Shown here piece by piece: positions 25,163 through 37,085 of a DNA stretch of 64,000 nt. The first letter of the stretch is position 1; every line of letters starts with the position of its first letter. The notes beneath the pieces are model-generated. The model made no database searches. It was not told the DNA's origin and saw nothing but the letters and a program-made list of their open reading frames with translations. The DNA is from Tragulus kanchil (Eukaryota; Chordata; Mammalia; Artiodactyla; Tragulidae): contig JAIOJX010000002.1 in NCBI GenBank assembly GCA_022376925.1, forward strand, positions 41,377,501-41,441,500, written 5' to 3'. The position numbers were made by a program, and so were the translations under genes.

Positions 25163-26235
25163 CACCCAAAACCCTTCTTTTTGTCACTGTTTTTACACTA
25201 AAATGTTTCAGTTGGGGTGTAGCTCGTTAACAATTCTGTGATAGTTTCAGAGGAACCGTCCGTTTCTCTCAACATTGCTCCAGATTCCCAGTCCTACAGG
25301 ATTAAGTGGAGACAGAGGACTAGAGGGGCTGGATAAAGCGGGTGGTGCCAGGGATAAACGCGGGGCCTGAGCTAAGGATCCAGAGGCCTGGGTCCAGACG
25401 CGGTCTGGCTGCTGGCTGACCGGCAGCGACAGAGTCGAGGACACTTCCCAAGCCTCCGCCTGCCTGTCCAGACACACACTCAGCCGGAAACCGCAGGGCC
25501 ACGCGTTTACCCATGTCGTCTCCCTCTCCAGCTTGTGCTACACAGAACACCAAATAATTTCACGGCTGTATTTCGTGTGTTTAGAGCCTCGGGAGTCGAC
25601 AGAGGCCTCGGAAGCCGTGCCCACCTCCCCCGCTCATGGTCACGGGGGGCCTCTGTCTCCCCACCTCCTCCTTCCATCCCCCTTTCCTGGTCCACGAGTT
25701 GGACTGGGTTGCAGGTCTGTCCTGGGTTGGAAGACCACGAAGAACGAAGACGCATGCTAGCACCAGTGCAGCCTCTTGGTCTCACCCTTGAACCAGGCAC
25801 GCACTCCCAGTGGGGTTCATGCTGTGAGAATGGAGGGGCTGCAATGCCCCAGCAGCTCCACAATCCTGGGACCTGACCTCTGCTGGGGAAGCCACGCCCC
25901 CAGGCACACCAGCTCCCGTAGGGATCCCTGACCCTTTATTCAGGCTCCAGCAGCACCCGGACATAACACGGTGCTTCTCTGGGAGGCTTGCGTGCATTTA
26001 ATTCAGAGTCCTTCCTTCGATCTCCTCTGTCTCTCTCTCCTCCACTGCCAGCTTTCTTCCCATACACAAGTCTATTCTGTCTGACAGAAGGCTCGTAACC
26101 TTGCTTTCTTTTGGTTTCTAATTACATGGACTCTCTCCTTCCACCCGTCACTCTGAGCTTACGGGTACCTTTAAACTGAAAATGTGTTTGCAGCTGGCAG
26201 CATGCAGGGGATCTTCATTCTTCACCCCCCAGCAC
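25163..26235. other. Intergenic sequence, no gene recognised
   Basis: 25190-25260 resembles a short antisense L1 3'-UTR piece ('gggtgtagctcgttaacaat'). The rest is GC-rich unique sequence without a recognised gene. Confidence 0.45.
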
Positions 26236-28135
26236 TCCACACCTTCCTACTGGTGTGTTCGATCCATTTACATTTAGAGGGTTTACTGATGTGTAGAGAT
26301 TTATGCCTGCTGTCTTATTCTTTGCCTTCTGCTTGTTTATATTTTCTTTTTCTTTGTTTCTTCTTCTGTTTCTGCCTACCTTTCCTAGGTGGTACGCTCT
26401 GTCTTACCCCACCCTTGGTTTTATGTTTCATGATTTATGCTGGGTTCACGCTCTGTGGTTACCATGGGGCTTACATGGAATGTCTCATAGGTAAAGCTGT
26501 CAATCTGTGCAGATAAAGGTTTATCTTCACTCACCTCCAGCCTTTTGTTCCTCCCGCTGTGTATTTCTGATGCAGCAACTTACATTTTTAATGTTGTGAA
26601 TTCATTAACAAATTTTAGTAGCTATAGTTACTTTTTATTCTATTTTTGTATACAATGTATACAATAGTTACATCTGTATACAATAGTTACAAAGTTAACA
26701 CTCCATTCTAGTATAGAATTCCAGTCTTCTACCTCTGACGGCCTATTTTCACCAACACAGCGCCTGGGTACTTCGTGTGTTGTGTGTCACTGATCAGTGC
26801 TTTTTCATTTCACCTTAAAGAACTTCTTTCAGCCTTTCAGGGCATGTCTTTTGGTGGTGAACCCCTCTATTTTGTCTGTCTGGAGAAAACCTTAGTTTCT
26901 CCTTCATATCTGAAAAATAGCACTGCCTGATAAAGTAGTCTTGGCTAGCAATTTCTATCTTCCAAGTCTCTGAACAAGTCATTCCACTCTCCTGGCCTGT
27001 ATGGTTTCTGCTGAGAAAACTGCGGGTAGCCTGACAGGTGCTTGTTGTAGGTTATTTCCTTTCTGACTGCCTGCCTTTAACATTCTTTCTTTATCATTGA
27101 CTTTTGACAGTTTCGTTAGACTGTGTCCTGGAAAAAGTCTTTTTGTATTGAGATAATAAGATGTTCTAGTAGCTTAATAGACTTGTACATCTAATTCCTT
27201 CCCAGGTTTGGGAAGCTCTTGGCTATTACCTCTTTAAATAAACTTTTAAATAAACTCTGTCTCCTCCCCTTCTCCTCTCCTCTGGTGCACCAGTTACTAT
27301 TATATCTGTTTTTCTGAGTGAACCTGATAGTTCTCATAAGGCTTTTCCACTTTTTAAAGTCTACATTCGGGCTTCCCTGGTGGCCCAGTGGGTAAGGACA
27401 CCACCTTGCAGTGCAAGGGGCGCCGGTTCGATCCCTGGCCTGGGAAGATCCCACGTGCCACGGAGCGGCTGGACCGATGTATCCAATTACCGAGCCGGAG
27501 CTCTGGAGTGCACGCGCCCAGAGCTGGTGCTCTGCGACAACAGAGGCCACTGTGATGGGAGGCCCACAAGGCCGAAGAACAAAAAAGATGGATGAAAATG
27601 GACGAATGAAAGACCAACAGAAGTGGCCCGCCTGCTTCCCTCCCTCCCCACCCCACCCACCTCCAAAATAAATAAATAAATAAATAAAGTCTACATTCTC
27701 TATTCTAACTGACTTATTTCTCTAATCCTATCCCAAGTCAATGATTCTTTCTTTTATCTGGTTTGTTCTTTTACCAGTACTCTCTATTGCATTCTTTATC
27801 TCATTCATATAATTCTTCAGCTCCAGAATTTGGTGGGTTTTGGGGTTTTTTTTGTTTTTGTAATTTCAACATTTTTGGTAAAGAAATTCTCAGTCAATTT
27901 TATTCCTGAGTTCATCAAATTGTCTTTCTGATATTTTTTACAACTAACTGTGTTTCTTCACAACAGTTATTTTAAATTATTTATCAGTTAGATTGCAATA
28001 TTCTGTGTCCTTGAGTTCAGCTGCTGAAGAATTATTATTCCCTTTTTCTGATTCCATATTTTCTTGATTTTTCAAAGTGTTTGACAACCTGGACTTCTAC
28101 TTTCACATTTGAATAAGCAGACATCTTCCTTAGCT
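26236..28135 (-). mobile_element. Old L1-derived block, antisense
   Basis: T-rich plus strand with phrases characteristic of antisense L1M sequence: 'cctttcctaggtggtacgct', 'tggttaccatggggcttaca', 'cattccactctcctggcctg', 'tttctgctgagaaaactgcg'. It is interrupted by the SINE at 27369-27685. The open frame 26184-26516, with a hydrophobic leucine/phenylalanine-rich translation, is an antisense by-product and not a gene. Confidence 0.6.
27369..27685 (+). mobile_element. CHR-like SINE with long tail and clear TSD
   Basis: Same head and tail as the 19608 element, ending in an (aaat)n tail. A perfect 13-bp target-site duplication 'aaagtctacattc' flanks it at 27356-27368 and 27686-27698. It differs from the 31011 copy at only about one base in ten by eye, so the family looks comparatively young. 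Confidence 0.93.
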
Positions 28136-28165
28136 GATAATCTATCTTTACTCGGTTTCTCACAA

Positions 28166-28470
28166 TTCAGTTCAGTCCAGTCGCTCAGTGGCATCTAACT
28201 CTTTGCGACCCCATGGACTGCAGCACGCCAGGCTTCCCTGTCCTTCACCATCTCCCTGAGCTTGTTGAAACTCATGTCCATGGAGTCAGTGATGCCATCC
28301 AACCATCTCCTCCTCTTCTGTCCCCTTCTCCTTTTGCCTTCCACTTTCCCCAGCATCAGGCTGTTTTCCAATGAGCTGTCTGTTCACATCAGGTGGCCAA
28401 AGCATTGGCGCTTCAGCTTCAGCATCAGTCTTTCCAATGACTTCTCACAGTTGGATCGGCTGGCCGTTAG
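28166..28470 (+). mobile_element. BovB-derived SINE (Bov-A/ART2 type)
   Basis: Begins 'ttcagttcagtccagtcgct' and contains 'ctctttgcgaccccatggac', 'gcagcacgccaggcttccct' and 'gagtcagtgatgccatccaa'. These are hallmarks of BovB-derived repeats that in mammals are restricted to ruminants. The right end is diverged. This is one of the best taxonomic markers in the window. Confidence 0.9.
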
Positions 28471-29362
28471 AAGCCTTCCTCCAGAGCCCCAGGAGGTGGC
28501 GCTACAGCTAAGCCTTGCGGCTTCTCCTGAAGGCGCTCTGGCGGACACACCCAGGCTTGCGCACAGGAGCTGCCCCAACTGGGCGTGGGCCAGGCCTTGG
28601 CGCTGGGGTCCAGGTCCCCGCATACGAAGTAGGATGACCCCCCGGCAGGGCCCTCCCTGGGCCCCTGGGGAGGACTCCCGAGCAGCAGCAAGAGACACGC
28701 TCCCCCAGTCAGCCCTCCCGCCCCAGGAGCCCAGGTGCAGCTGGACGGAAACGGGTCCCTGCAGACACAACCCTTGCCGCTGGGTCAGCATCCGGCTCGA
28801 CCTCCCACCTTCTTGGCCAGAGAAGTCCCCTTGGGGAGGGGAGTTGATTGCGTGAGTCCCTCCTCCGCCTCTCCCTCAAAATCCACCTCCGCCTGCCCGG
28901 ATGGAGCACCGGATTCCCCACGGGCAGGCTGGGCCCCACCGATGCTCAGGCAGCCACAGACATCTGCCGCGTTTGCACCCGAGGCTGCCTTCCCATCACG
29001 GCTCGTGGGGTGGGTAGAGCACCACTGGGCTCACATTAACCCCGACTGGACCTTCATCACAGCACCTTTCAGGTGATCCTGTCAGCGTTCTATCTGTACC
29101 AGCTTCCTGTCATCCACAATTCTCTGTTTAAAAAGTTTTAAAAGAAGAGCATGCTCAGCCACCATGTTCTCCCAGTCTTCTGTCCCATCCTCATAATGTT
29201 CTCATCAGCATCTACCCCATAATCAGAACCCTGCATTAGAGCTAGTCTGGCTTTTAATGAATCGTAAACTAAGGTTCCCAAGCCATGAAATCGCCTTGGG
29301 GAAAACAGCCAAATAGATGTCAACAGCCTAGTGGGTGCCAGAAGCAGTAAGACACAAAATGA

Positions 29363-29480
29363 TGATAAAGATAGACTCTTGGCAACCCCATGGACTGCAG
29401 CCCATCAGACTCCTCTGTCCATCGAGTCTCCAGGCAAGAGGGCTGGAGCCGGTTGCCATTTCCTTCTCCAGGATAGACAG
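29363..29480 (-). mobile_element. Bov-A/Bov-tA SINE fragment
   Basis: The plus strand carries 'ggcaaccccatggactgcag', 'tccaggcaagagggctggag' and 'ggttgccatttccttctcca', the reverse complement of the Bov-tA/Bov-A body. The start is truncated. Confidence 0.85.
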
Positions 29481-29584
29481 AGTCGCCCATTTCCCAAATT
29501 TCATCATAAGAAATTTTGGTCCCCTTTTTAAAAATTTTTTAAATAGGATTTTATTTGCAGCAGTGAAAACCAGGAGGCAGTTTA

Positions 29585-29775
29585 TTACAAAAACAAAGGC
29601 TTTGACATCAGAGACCAATATTCAGATATGGATGTTGGACTGACTGATAGCAAGTTACTTGATTTCTGTAAAACTCTGTTTTTCATCTGAAAAAGAAAAA
29701 AGGAGAAAACAACTATCTTGCAGGGATGACAAGAAAATTAAAGTAACAGATACAAAGTCATAATACTGAATTTAA
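29585..29775 (+). mobile_element. MIR-like SINE
   Basis: The order 'tttgacatcagagaccaata', 'agcaagttacttgatttctg', 'actctgtttttcatctgaaa' matches the core and 3' part of MIR. It is old and diverged. Confidence 0.6.
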
Positions 29776-30509
29776 AGTTCCCTTCACCAGGCAGAGGCCC
29801 TCCCTGGGCCCCTGGGGAGGACTCCCGAGCAGCAGCAAGAGACACGCTCCCCCAGTCAGCCCTCCCGCCCCAGGAGCCCAGGTGCAGCTGGACGGAAACG
29901 GGTCCCTGCAGACACAACCCTTGCCGCTGGGTCAGCATCCGGCTCGACCTCCCACCTTCTTGGCCAGAGAAGTCCCCTTGGGGAGGGGAGTTGATTGCGT
30001 GAGTCCCTCCTCCGCCTCTCCCTCAAAATCCACCTCCGCCTGCCCGGATGGAGCACCGGATTCCCCACGGGCAGGCTGGGCCCCACCGATGCTCAGGCAG
30101 CCACAGACATCTGCCGCGTTTGCACCCGAGGCTGCCTTCCCATCACGGCTCGTGGGGTGGGTAGAGCACCACTGGGCTCACATTAACCCCGACTGGACCT
30201 TCATCACAGCACCTTTCAGGTGATCCTGTCAGCGTTCTATCTGTACCAGCTTCCTGTCATCCACAATTCTCTGTTTAAAAAGTTTTAAAAGAAGAGCATG
30301 CTCAGCCACCATGTTCTCCCAGTCTTCTGTCCCATCCTCATAATGTTCTCATCAGCATCTACCCCATAATCAGAACCCTGCATTAGAGCTAGTCTGGCTT
30401 TTAATGAATCGTAAACTAAGGTTCCCAAGCCATGAAATCGCCTTGGGGAAAACAGCCAAATAGATGTCAACAGCCTAGTGGGTGCCAGAAGCAGTAAGAC
30501 ACAAAATGA

Positions 30510-30627
30510 TGATAAAGATAGACTCTTGGCAACCCCATGGACTGCAGCCCATCAGACTCCTCTGTCCATCGAGTCTCCAGGCAAGAGGGCTGGAGCCGGT
30601 TGCCATTTCCTTCTCCAGGATAGACAG
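30510..30627 (-). mobile_element. Second copy of the Bov-A fragment (duplication 5)
   Basis: Identical by eye to 29363-29480 at offset 1147. It is carried by the tandem duplication and is not an independent insertion. Confidence 0.85.
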
Positions 30628-30728
30628 AGTCGCCCATTTCCCAAATTTCATCATAAGAAATTTTGGTCCCCTTTTAAAATTTTTAAGTAGGATTTTATTT
30701 GCAGCAGTGAAAACCAGGAGGCAGTTTA

Positions 30729-30919
30729 TTACAAAAACAAAGGCTTTGACATCAGAGACCAATATTCAGATATGGATGTTGGACTGACTGATAGCAAGTT
30801 ACTTGATTTCTGTAAAACTCTGTTTTTCATCTGAAAAAGAAAAAAGGAGAAAACAACTATCTTGCAGGGATGACAAGAAAATTAAAGTAACAGATACAAA
30901 GTCATAATACTGAATTTAA
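30729..30919 (+). mobile_element. Second copy of the MIR-like SINE (duplication 5)
   Basis: Offset is about 1144 from 29585-29775. The change from 1147 reflects AT-run length differences just upstream. It is not an independent insertion. Confidence 0.6.
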
Positions 30920-31010
30920 AGTTCCCTTCACTAGGAAAAAAAAAAGAAAGACAATGAAAATTTCCCCAAAGCTATGAATCCTAACAAACTTTATTAAAGA
31001 GATACTACGT

Positions 31011-31298
31011 GGGCTTCCCTGGTGGTCCAGTGGGTAAGGACACTGCCTTGCAATGCAAGGGGCGCCGGTTCCATCCCTGGCCTGGGAAGATCCCACGTGC
31101 CGCGGAGTGGCTGGACTGATGTGTCCAATTACCAAGCTGGAGCTCTGGGGCGCATGTGCCCAGAGCCGACGCTCTGTGATAACAGAGACCACTGTGATGG
31201 GAGGCCCACACGGGCCAAAGAGCAAAAGATGGATGAAAATAGATAAATGAAAGACCAATAGAAGTGGCCCGCCCGCCCCCCCCCCCAACTCTCCAAAA
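31011..31298 (+). mobile_element. CHR-like SINE with long tail and TSD
   Basis: Same family as 19608 and 27369: 'gggcttccctggtggtccag', 'gatggatgaaaatagataaa', 'gaccaatagaagtggcccgc', then a poly(C) run and an A-rich end. The 12-bp target-site duplication 'aaagagatacta' lies at 30996-31007 and 31299-31310. Confidence 0.92.
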
Positions 31299-31310
31299 AA
31301 AGAGATACTA

Positions 31311-32828
31311 AGTGGACGCCTGTCTGTTGGCTTATGTGCTTTCTTGTTTCTACAGGCTGTAACAGCATATAAATGTGATGCAGTGTATCAGGAAGGTCCA
31401 GGGTGAAAGTCTAGGGTTTTCCTGGAAAACAGGTGGAGGGGCGTATAGAGCGGATACCTGAACGAGGGGTCGAGACTCCTAAGAAAGATTTCTTGTAAGA
31501 GAGGAGAGAGCCAAGGTCCACAGATGTGGCTCAGATCCAGCGAGTGCAAGTCCAGGTGAGGTTTTCCTGAGTGCTGCTGGCACAGCGATGTCTAACCCCT
31601 CTGTAGCTCAGCACACCTTCTGCCCTCCCAGCTCAGGCCTGACTCCCACAAAGAGGTGTGAAACACGGACCAGGCAGAAACAAGAGCTGCTTCCTCAGTC
31701 TCCTTGGGACATCGGGGCACTTGTCCACTCTGGTTTACAAATGCATGAAACGACGAGTCCGGGAGAGAAATCCACCCCCACCTTGGCACAGCCTCAGACC
31801 AACCGGCAAGAGGCAGACCAGGCAAGAAGGGACCAGCTCGGATTCTGCTCATTGTAAACACACACAGCAAACTGAAGGAGGATGCTGTGCCCGGGGCACG
31901 GCCTTCATGGGCGGTCGGCCTGGTGCCTCCCCAGGAAGGTGGCACCACCCAGCCGCCTTCCCGCCTCCAGCCCACTGCCCTTGGCAAGGGCGGCCATGTC
32001 TGGATACGATACAGGTCTGTGTGCCACTGATCACTGCCCTCAGCTGGGACCAACGCTGCCCTTGCATACAGGGGGACGCCTGAGTGTAAGAATGGACACA
32101 CAACTTACACACGTGTGGAAAGTTAACCTACCTTCTCAATCACCCCACAGCACAAGCAAAGCAGACCCTGCACAATGGAGTGGCACCCAGGACACTTGAA
32201 AGCACTTCTCTTGCTTCACTTGTGGTTCTGTCCACGGGACCTGAGGAGCCCCAAGGTCAGTACAGGCCCCAGCAGGGCTGTGGAGACCCACAGGGTCCCT
32301 GAGAAACAGCGGGCAGACTCTAACCATCTGGGTCGCTCTTATACCTGTGTGTTGGGTCTAGTCACAGCATGCACAAAGCACCTAAGATGCTTGTCACTGG
32401 CAGTGAGATGGACATTTAATGCTAGAAATACAGATTGCTATGTGCTCGTAAAAATACAAATAAAGGTAACATATTATCAGACTTCAAAACACATTTAAAT
32501 TTTCAGCTTTCAATAATTTTTTTAAAATGCATATTCATTTATGTTTTATTTTTATTTTAATATTTTAAAAGAAAAATAGTGTTTCAAAAATACGGATTTT
32601 TAGTAATTTTTCACTTGTTTTAATTTGTATTTCTATAAAACATTTCCATTTTAACCACTTAGAGCACTACTGTCAAATGACCAGAAATCATGTAAAACTC
32701 TTTATTACCTCTGTATGATTCATGATGTAGCTGAAATAAGGCCAAAGAAAATAAATTCCATATGACAAACATATTAATTATGCATATTTTATTATTTATT
32801 CAAATGTCTACAGAAAACCCATATATGT
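31311..32828. other. Intergenic sequence, GC-rich then AT-rich
   Basis: 31311-32400 is unique GC-rich sequence with chance open frames. 32400-32820 is very AT-rich and contains no recognised feature. Confidence 0.5.
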
Positions 32829-33012
32829 GGAATCTGGCTCAGCTGGAAAAGAACCTGCCTGCAATGTAGACCTGGGTTCAATCCCTGGGTAAGGAAGATG
32901 CCCTGGAGAAGGGAATGGACATTCACTCCAGTATTCTTGTCTGAAAAATTCCCTGGACATACCACAGGGTTGCAAAGAGTCCGATTCAACTGAGCGATTT
33001 TCACTTTCACTT
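32829..33012 (+). mobile_element. Bov-tA SINE
   Basis: A diverged but full-order Bov-tA: tRNA-like head 'tggctcagctggaaaagaac', 'gggttcaatccctgggtaag', 'gaagatgccctggagaaggg', 'cactccagtattcttgtctg', 'gttgcaaagagtccgattca' and an 'actgagcgattttcac' end. Bov-tA is ruminant-specific. Confidence 0.92.
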
Positions 33013-34089
33013 TGACATTTTGCTTTTAGTTATACAAAAATTGTGGTTTTACCTATATTTGTCATTATGAAAACATTCATCAGGATAAAGCAACAGAACA
33101 TGTACCCTTGGCACCTGTCCATTGGTTTGAGTGATTACCTTAATATTACACCTACATTAGGTCCGGCTGGGTGGCCGGGCCCGGAGATGCCCGCGGCCGG
33201 AGCCCTCGGGGCCCGCACGGCTCCAGCAGCCATGGAGGAACCTTCAGAAGCCCTCGGCTGGGAGAGGACACACCTGTCCCCAAGGCAAAGCCAGCTCCAC
33301 TGGGGCAGCAAGGGACAGTGGAGAACGCCGGGAGGCTGTGTCCTCATGGGGCCACGCCCACCCAAGGGGCAGCCTGGACAGCCTCGAAACCCGTCCAGGA
33401 CCGCCAGGCAGTGGACACTTTGTTTCAGGCCAGGAACACCTCAGCTGACTTCCGACGTGCGGAAGTGGGAGAGAATCTAGGGCATCTGAAGCCACTACAT
33501 TCATAATAATCGGTTACAACAATGGGAAACCAATATGCTGTGGAGCAAAAATAAACTCTTTTGGAGTAAAATAAACACTTTGAGAAATACTTTTTAAATA
33601 GTTTTTCAACTTCTGTCCTGGTTTTCCTGATTATTAATAAAACTTCTCAATAGAATAAGCTGGAAAAATATGGAAGTTATTATTCTCGATTTTTCACCTT
33701 CCCTTCCCTCTAGCCATCTCTTGCTCTAGTTTCCATGTTGTTCTGAGCTGTAATTTAAGATGAAGCTAAAAGACCACAAAATGGAAAACCGTCATTAAGT
33801 GGTTCGCTCAAGTTTCCTGGACCTTGGGACCAGAACCACACTGACTGATTTTTTGGTTTGACCCAGTTAATTCACTGCTCATTGGTAGCCTCTGGATTCT
33901 CTGTTATGAACATACAACATAATAACCACTTTCTATTTTAAAAATAGTTAACAGATCTTGGCATCAAAGCAAAACGCAAATTCATCTATTAAAACTTCTC
34001 TTATAATGAAAAGAATTTTTTCAAGCCTGCTTTCTTTTCTTATAGTCAAAAGTCAAGCTTTATTTTATATTTCTTTAAGCCCATTTTTT
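33013..34089. other. Intergenic sequence, no gene recognised
   Basis: A GC-rich island of about 350 bp (33160-33510, including 'gccgggcccggagatgcccg') sits within AT-rich DNA. Its open frames on both strands are not recognisable proteins. 33510-34080 is AT-rich and unassigned. Confidence 0.5.
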
Positions 34090-34352
34090 GGCATTTTATT
34101 TTTGGTTGCATGGGGCCTCCATTGCTGAATGTGGGCTTCCTGTAGCTGCAGCAAGGGCTACGCTGCGCTGCAGTGCACAGGCGTCTCATTGCGGTGGCTT
34201 CTCTTGTTGCAAAGCACAGATTCTAGGGTGTGTGCACTTCAGTGGCTCTGCTCTGTGACACGTGCCATCTTCCCAGACCCAAGATGTCTGGGTGCAGGGT
34301 GTGCCCGGCACTGGGAGGCGGATTCTTATCCACTGCACCACCAGGGAGGTCC
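34090..34352 (-). mobile_element. CHR-type SINE (older, longer type), antisense
   Basis: The plus strand shows 'tttttggttgcatggggcct', 'cattgcggtggcttctcttg', 'ttgcaaagcacagattctag' and ends 'ccactgcaccaccagggagg', the reverse complement of a CHR-2/CHRL SINE. It is more diverged than the 19608-type copies. Confidence 0.85.
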
Positions 34353-34430
34353 AATTTTATTTAATTTTTATGGGCTTCTAGTTTTTATAATATTGTGTTG
34401 ACTTCTGCTGTACAGCGCAGGAATCAGAGA
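34353..34430 (-). mobile_element. L1 3'-UTR fragment, antisense
   Basis: 'aatattgtgttgacttctgc' followed by 'tgtacagcgcaggaatcaga' matches the antisense L1 3' UTR of artiodactyls. It is a short relic interrupted by the adjacent SINE. Confidence 0.6.
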
Positions 34431-34987
34431 CATCCTGGTTCCCTGCGATCCTTCTCGGGGCTCTTACTAGCTCTGTGAGAGGAGGAGCCGGAGGCTTCAG
34501 GAACTGCAGCTGCCCTGCTTCTGGCCTCTGCCCTGGGGGAGCCTGAGCCCCAGTCATTCAAGGGGAGACCTGCAGCCCAGGGCCAGCAGGAGGCCACCCC
34601 TCAGCCATCACCCCTTCCCTGCAAGATGGTGAGCTCAGGTCCTGACCTCGGTCCCTTGCATTTCCTGCAGGGCACACACAGCACGCTGAGGTCTCCCGGT
34701 CATGGCGGGACAGGGCCGCAGAAGCCTCAGTGGCGCTGCTGGGTTCTCGCTCTCCTGCATCTGACGAGAGCCTCCCAGGTGGCTCCTCCTCCGATGCCTC
34801 TGAGGAAATGCCCATGCTTGGCACTCAGCCCGGGTGCCACAGACAAGGAGGGCGCTCGGAAACCTGGGTCCCTCTCACAGCCAAATTCCAGACAAAAAGA
34901 AGGTGGCAGGTGCTCAAGTGGAACCCGAGATGCTATCAAGTTTCTGTGCCTCATGGAAGAGGCGGCAGCAGCATGAAACTCAGGCTG
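34431..34987. other. GC-rich intergenic sequence, no gene recognised
   Basis: Overlapping open frames on both strands, none recognisable. Confidence 0.5.
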
Positions 34988-35094
34988 ATCTTTCTTGTCC
35001 TCTGCATATGACGCCTTCAAGAAGTAAACAGACTAGCCCAAAATAAAAGATGTATAATTACCAGAAATAAAAACACTACATAATCTACCATCAG

Positions 35095-35275
35095 GTATGT
35101 GTCTGATACTGTACTGAGAGACTTACAGACACTTTATTTTTCACAACAGCTCATGAGGCAGGTACTATTAATATTATTACTTTTACTGATGAGAAAACCC
35201 ACGCTCAGAAAGACGAGCAACTCACCCATTATCACACAGTTCGAAGTCAGAGGAAAAAGCATGATTCAGGAGGGA
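35095..35275 (-). mobile_element. MIR-like SINE, antisense
   Basis: 'gatactgtactgagagactt', 'aacagctcatgaggcaggta', 'actgatgagaaaacccacgc' and 'tatcacacagttcgaagtca' follow the reverse-complement order of MIR. It is old and diverged. Confidence 0.75.
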
Positions 35276-36183
35276 GGAGGGCACCTCCGTGCTGTTCCCC
35301 AGACCCACCGTGGTCCCCGCAGCCCACTCCTAAAGGCAGCCTCGTCCATCACCAACGAGCCCGCCTGCAGCCCCACCTGCTGCAAGACGCACAGGAGGCC
35401 AAAGGATAGATAGCATGGATGGATCTGACCACAGTGCTCAGAACACCTGCTCCTTTCCCTCTGTCCAATGGCCCTGTTTGTGCAAGTCCACACACCCAGC
35501 CTCGTGGACAGCACGCCCGCATGGACGCCGCCCAGAGGGGTGCTGCCCTGACCCAGTGCTGCTCACGCCACTGGGTGCTGGGTTTAGGGCTCCAGGCACG
35601 TGACGAAACTCGGCTGTCTAACTACAGCCTTCAGCATAATTTCAGAACCTAGTACTTCACGAGCACGGGCCCGGCTATTAAGGCCAAGTCACTCGGAACC
35701 TCTGTTTCCATGTGGAGCTTGGACAGGGACAGTCAGTCGGGAACAGAGACCCTGAACTTCCGTCCAGAGGAAATTATGCTCCCCTGAAAAGTGAGGGCAA
35801 ACTACTTGGCTGCTTAAAAGCTAAAAATAACAACCTACTGCTTCCAAACACTGTTGGCTGTAGTTCAGCTCCAAGATCATGGCAGTTTGGAAAAATGTTT
35901 GTCAAACAATTAGGCCACAAAGTTATAACTGCTTTTTCTATTTTAAATAATATTTAAAAAAACTTTTGATTAAAAATGACCAGTTGTACAGTAAATTCTC
36001 ATGTTTTCTATGGTTAGGGCCTCAGAGATGACCCTTCAGCAGAGAAACGTGCTCAACCAACCACGGCATTTCACCCATCTTTCTTGTCCTGTGCAGATGA
36101 CGCCTTCAAGAAGTAAACAGACTAGCCCAAAATAAAAGATGTATAATTACCAGAAATAAAAACACTACATAATCTACCATCAG

Positions 36184-36364
36184 GTATGTGTCTGATACTG
36201 TACTGAGAGACTTACAGACACTTTATTTTTCACAACAGCTCATGAGGCAGGTACTATTAATATTATTACTTTTACTGATGAGAAAACCCACGCTCAGAAA
36301 GACGAGCAACTCACCCATTATCACACAGTTCGAAGTCAGAGGAAAAAGCATGATTCAGGAGGGA
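36184..36364 (-). mobile_element. Second copy of the MIR-like SINE (duplication 6)
   Basis: Same as 35095-35275 at offset 1089. It is carried by the tandem duplication. Confidence 0.75.
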
Positions 36365-37085
36365 GGAGGGCACCTCCGTGCTGTTCCCCAGACCCACCGT
36401 GGTCCCCGCAGCCCACTCCTAAAGGCAGCCTCGTCCATCACCAACGAGCCCGCCTGCAGCCCCACCTGCTGCAAGACGCACAGGAGGCCAAAGGATAGAT
36501 AGCATGGATGGATCTGACCACAGTGCTCAGAACACCTGCTCCTTTCCCTCTGTCCAATGGCCCTGTTTGTGCAAGTCCACACACCCAGCCTCGTGGACAG
36601 CACGCCCGCATGGACGCCGCCCAGAGGGGTGCTGCCCTGACCCAGTGCTGCTCACGCCACTGGGTGCTGGGTTTAGGGCTCCAGGCACGTGATTTAAACT
36701 CGGCGGTCTAGCTACAGCCTTCAGCATAATTTCAGAACCTAGTACTTCACGAGCACGGGCCCGGCTATTAAGGCCAAGTCACTCGGAACCTCTGTTTCCA
36801 TGTGGAGCTTGGACAGGGACAGTCAGTCGGGAACAGAGACCCTGAACTTCCGTCCAGAGGAAATTATGCTCCCCTGAAAAGTGAGGGCAAACTACTTGGC
36901 TGCTTAAAAGCTAAAAATAACAACCTACTGCTTCCAAACACTGTTGGCTGTAGTTCAGCTCCAAGATCATGGCAGTTTGGAAAAATGTTTGTCAAACAAT
37001 TAGGCCACAAAGTTATAACTGCTTTTTCTATTTTAAATAATATTTAAAAAAAAAAACTTTTTGATTAAAAAATGACCAGTTGTAC

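Larger units (their letters stand above)
28644..30935. repeat. Tandem duplication 5, unit about 1.146 kb
   Basis: Copy 1 is 28644-29789 and copy 2 is 29790-30935. The copies differ by homopolymer and AT-run lengths near 29525-29545 versus 30672-30688, and by single bases at the ends. The junction shows 'agg' microhomology. Two old repeats inside the unit, a Bov-A fragment and a MIR, are carried in both copies, which inflates transposon counts. Confidence 0.93.

Noticed and set aside
26184..26516. Hydrophobic 110-codon frame as a small membrane protein
   Set aside because: It lies in antisense L1-type sequence, where T-rich DNA naturally encodes Leu/Phe-rich frames.
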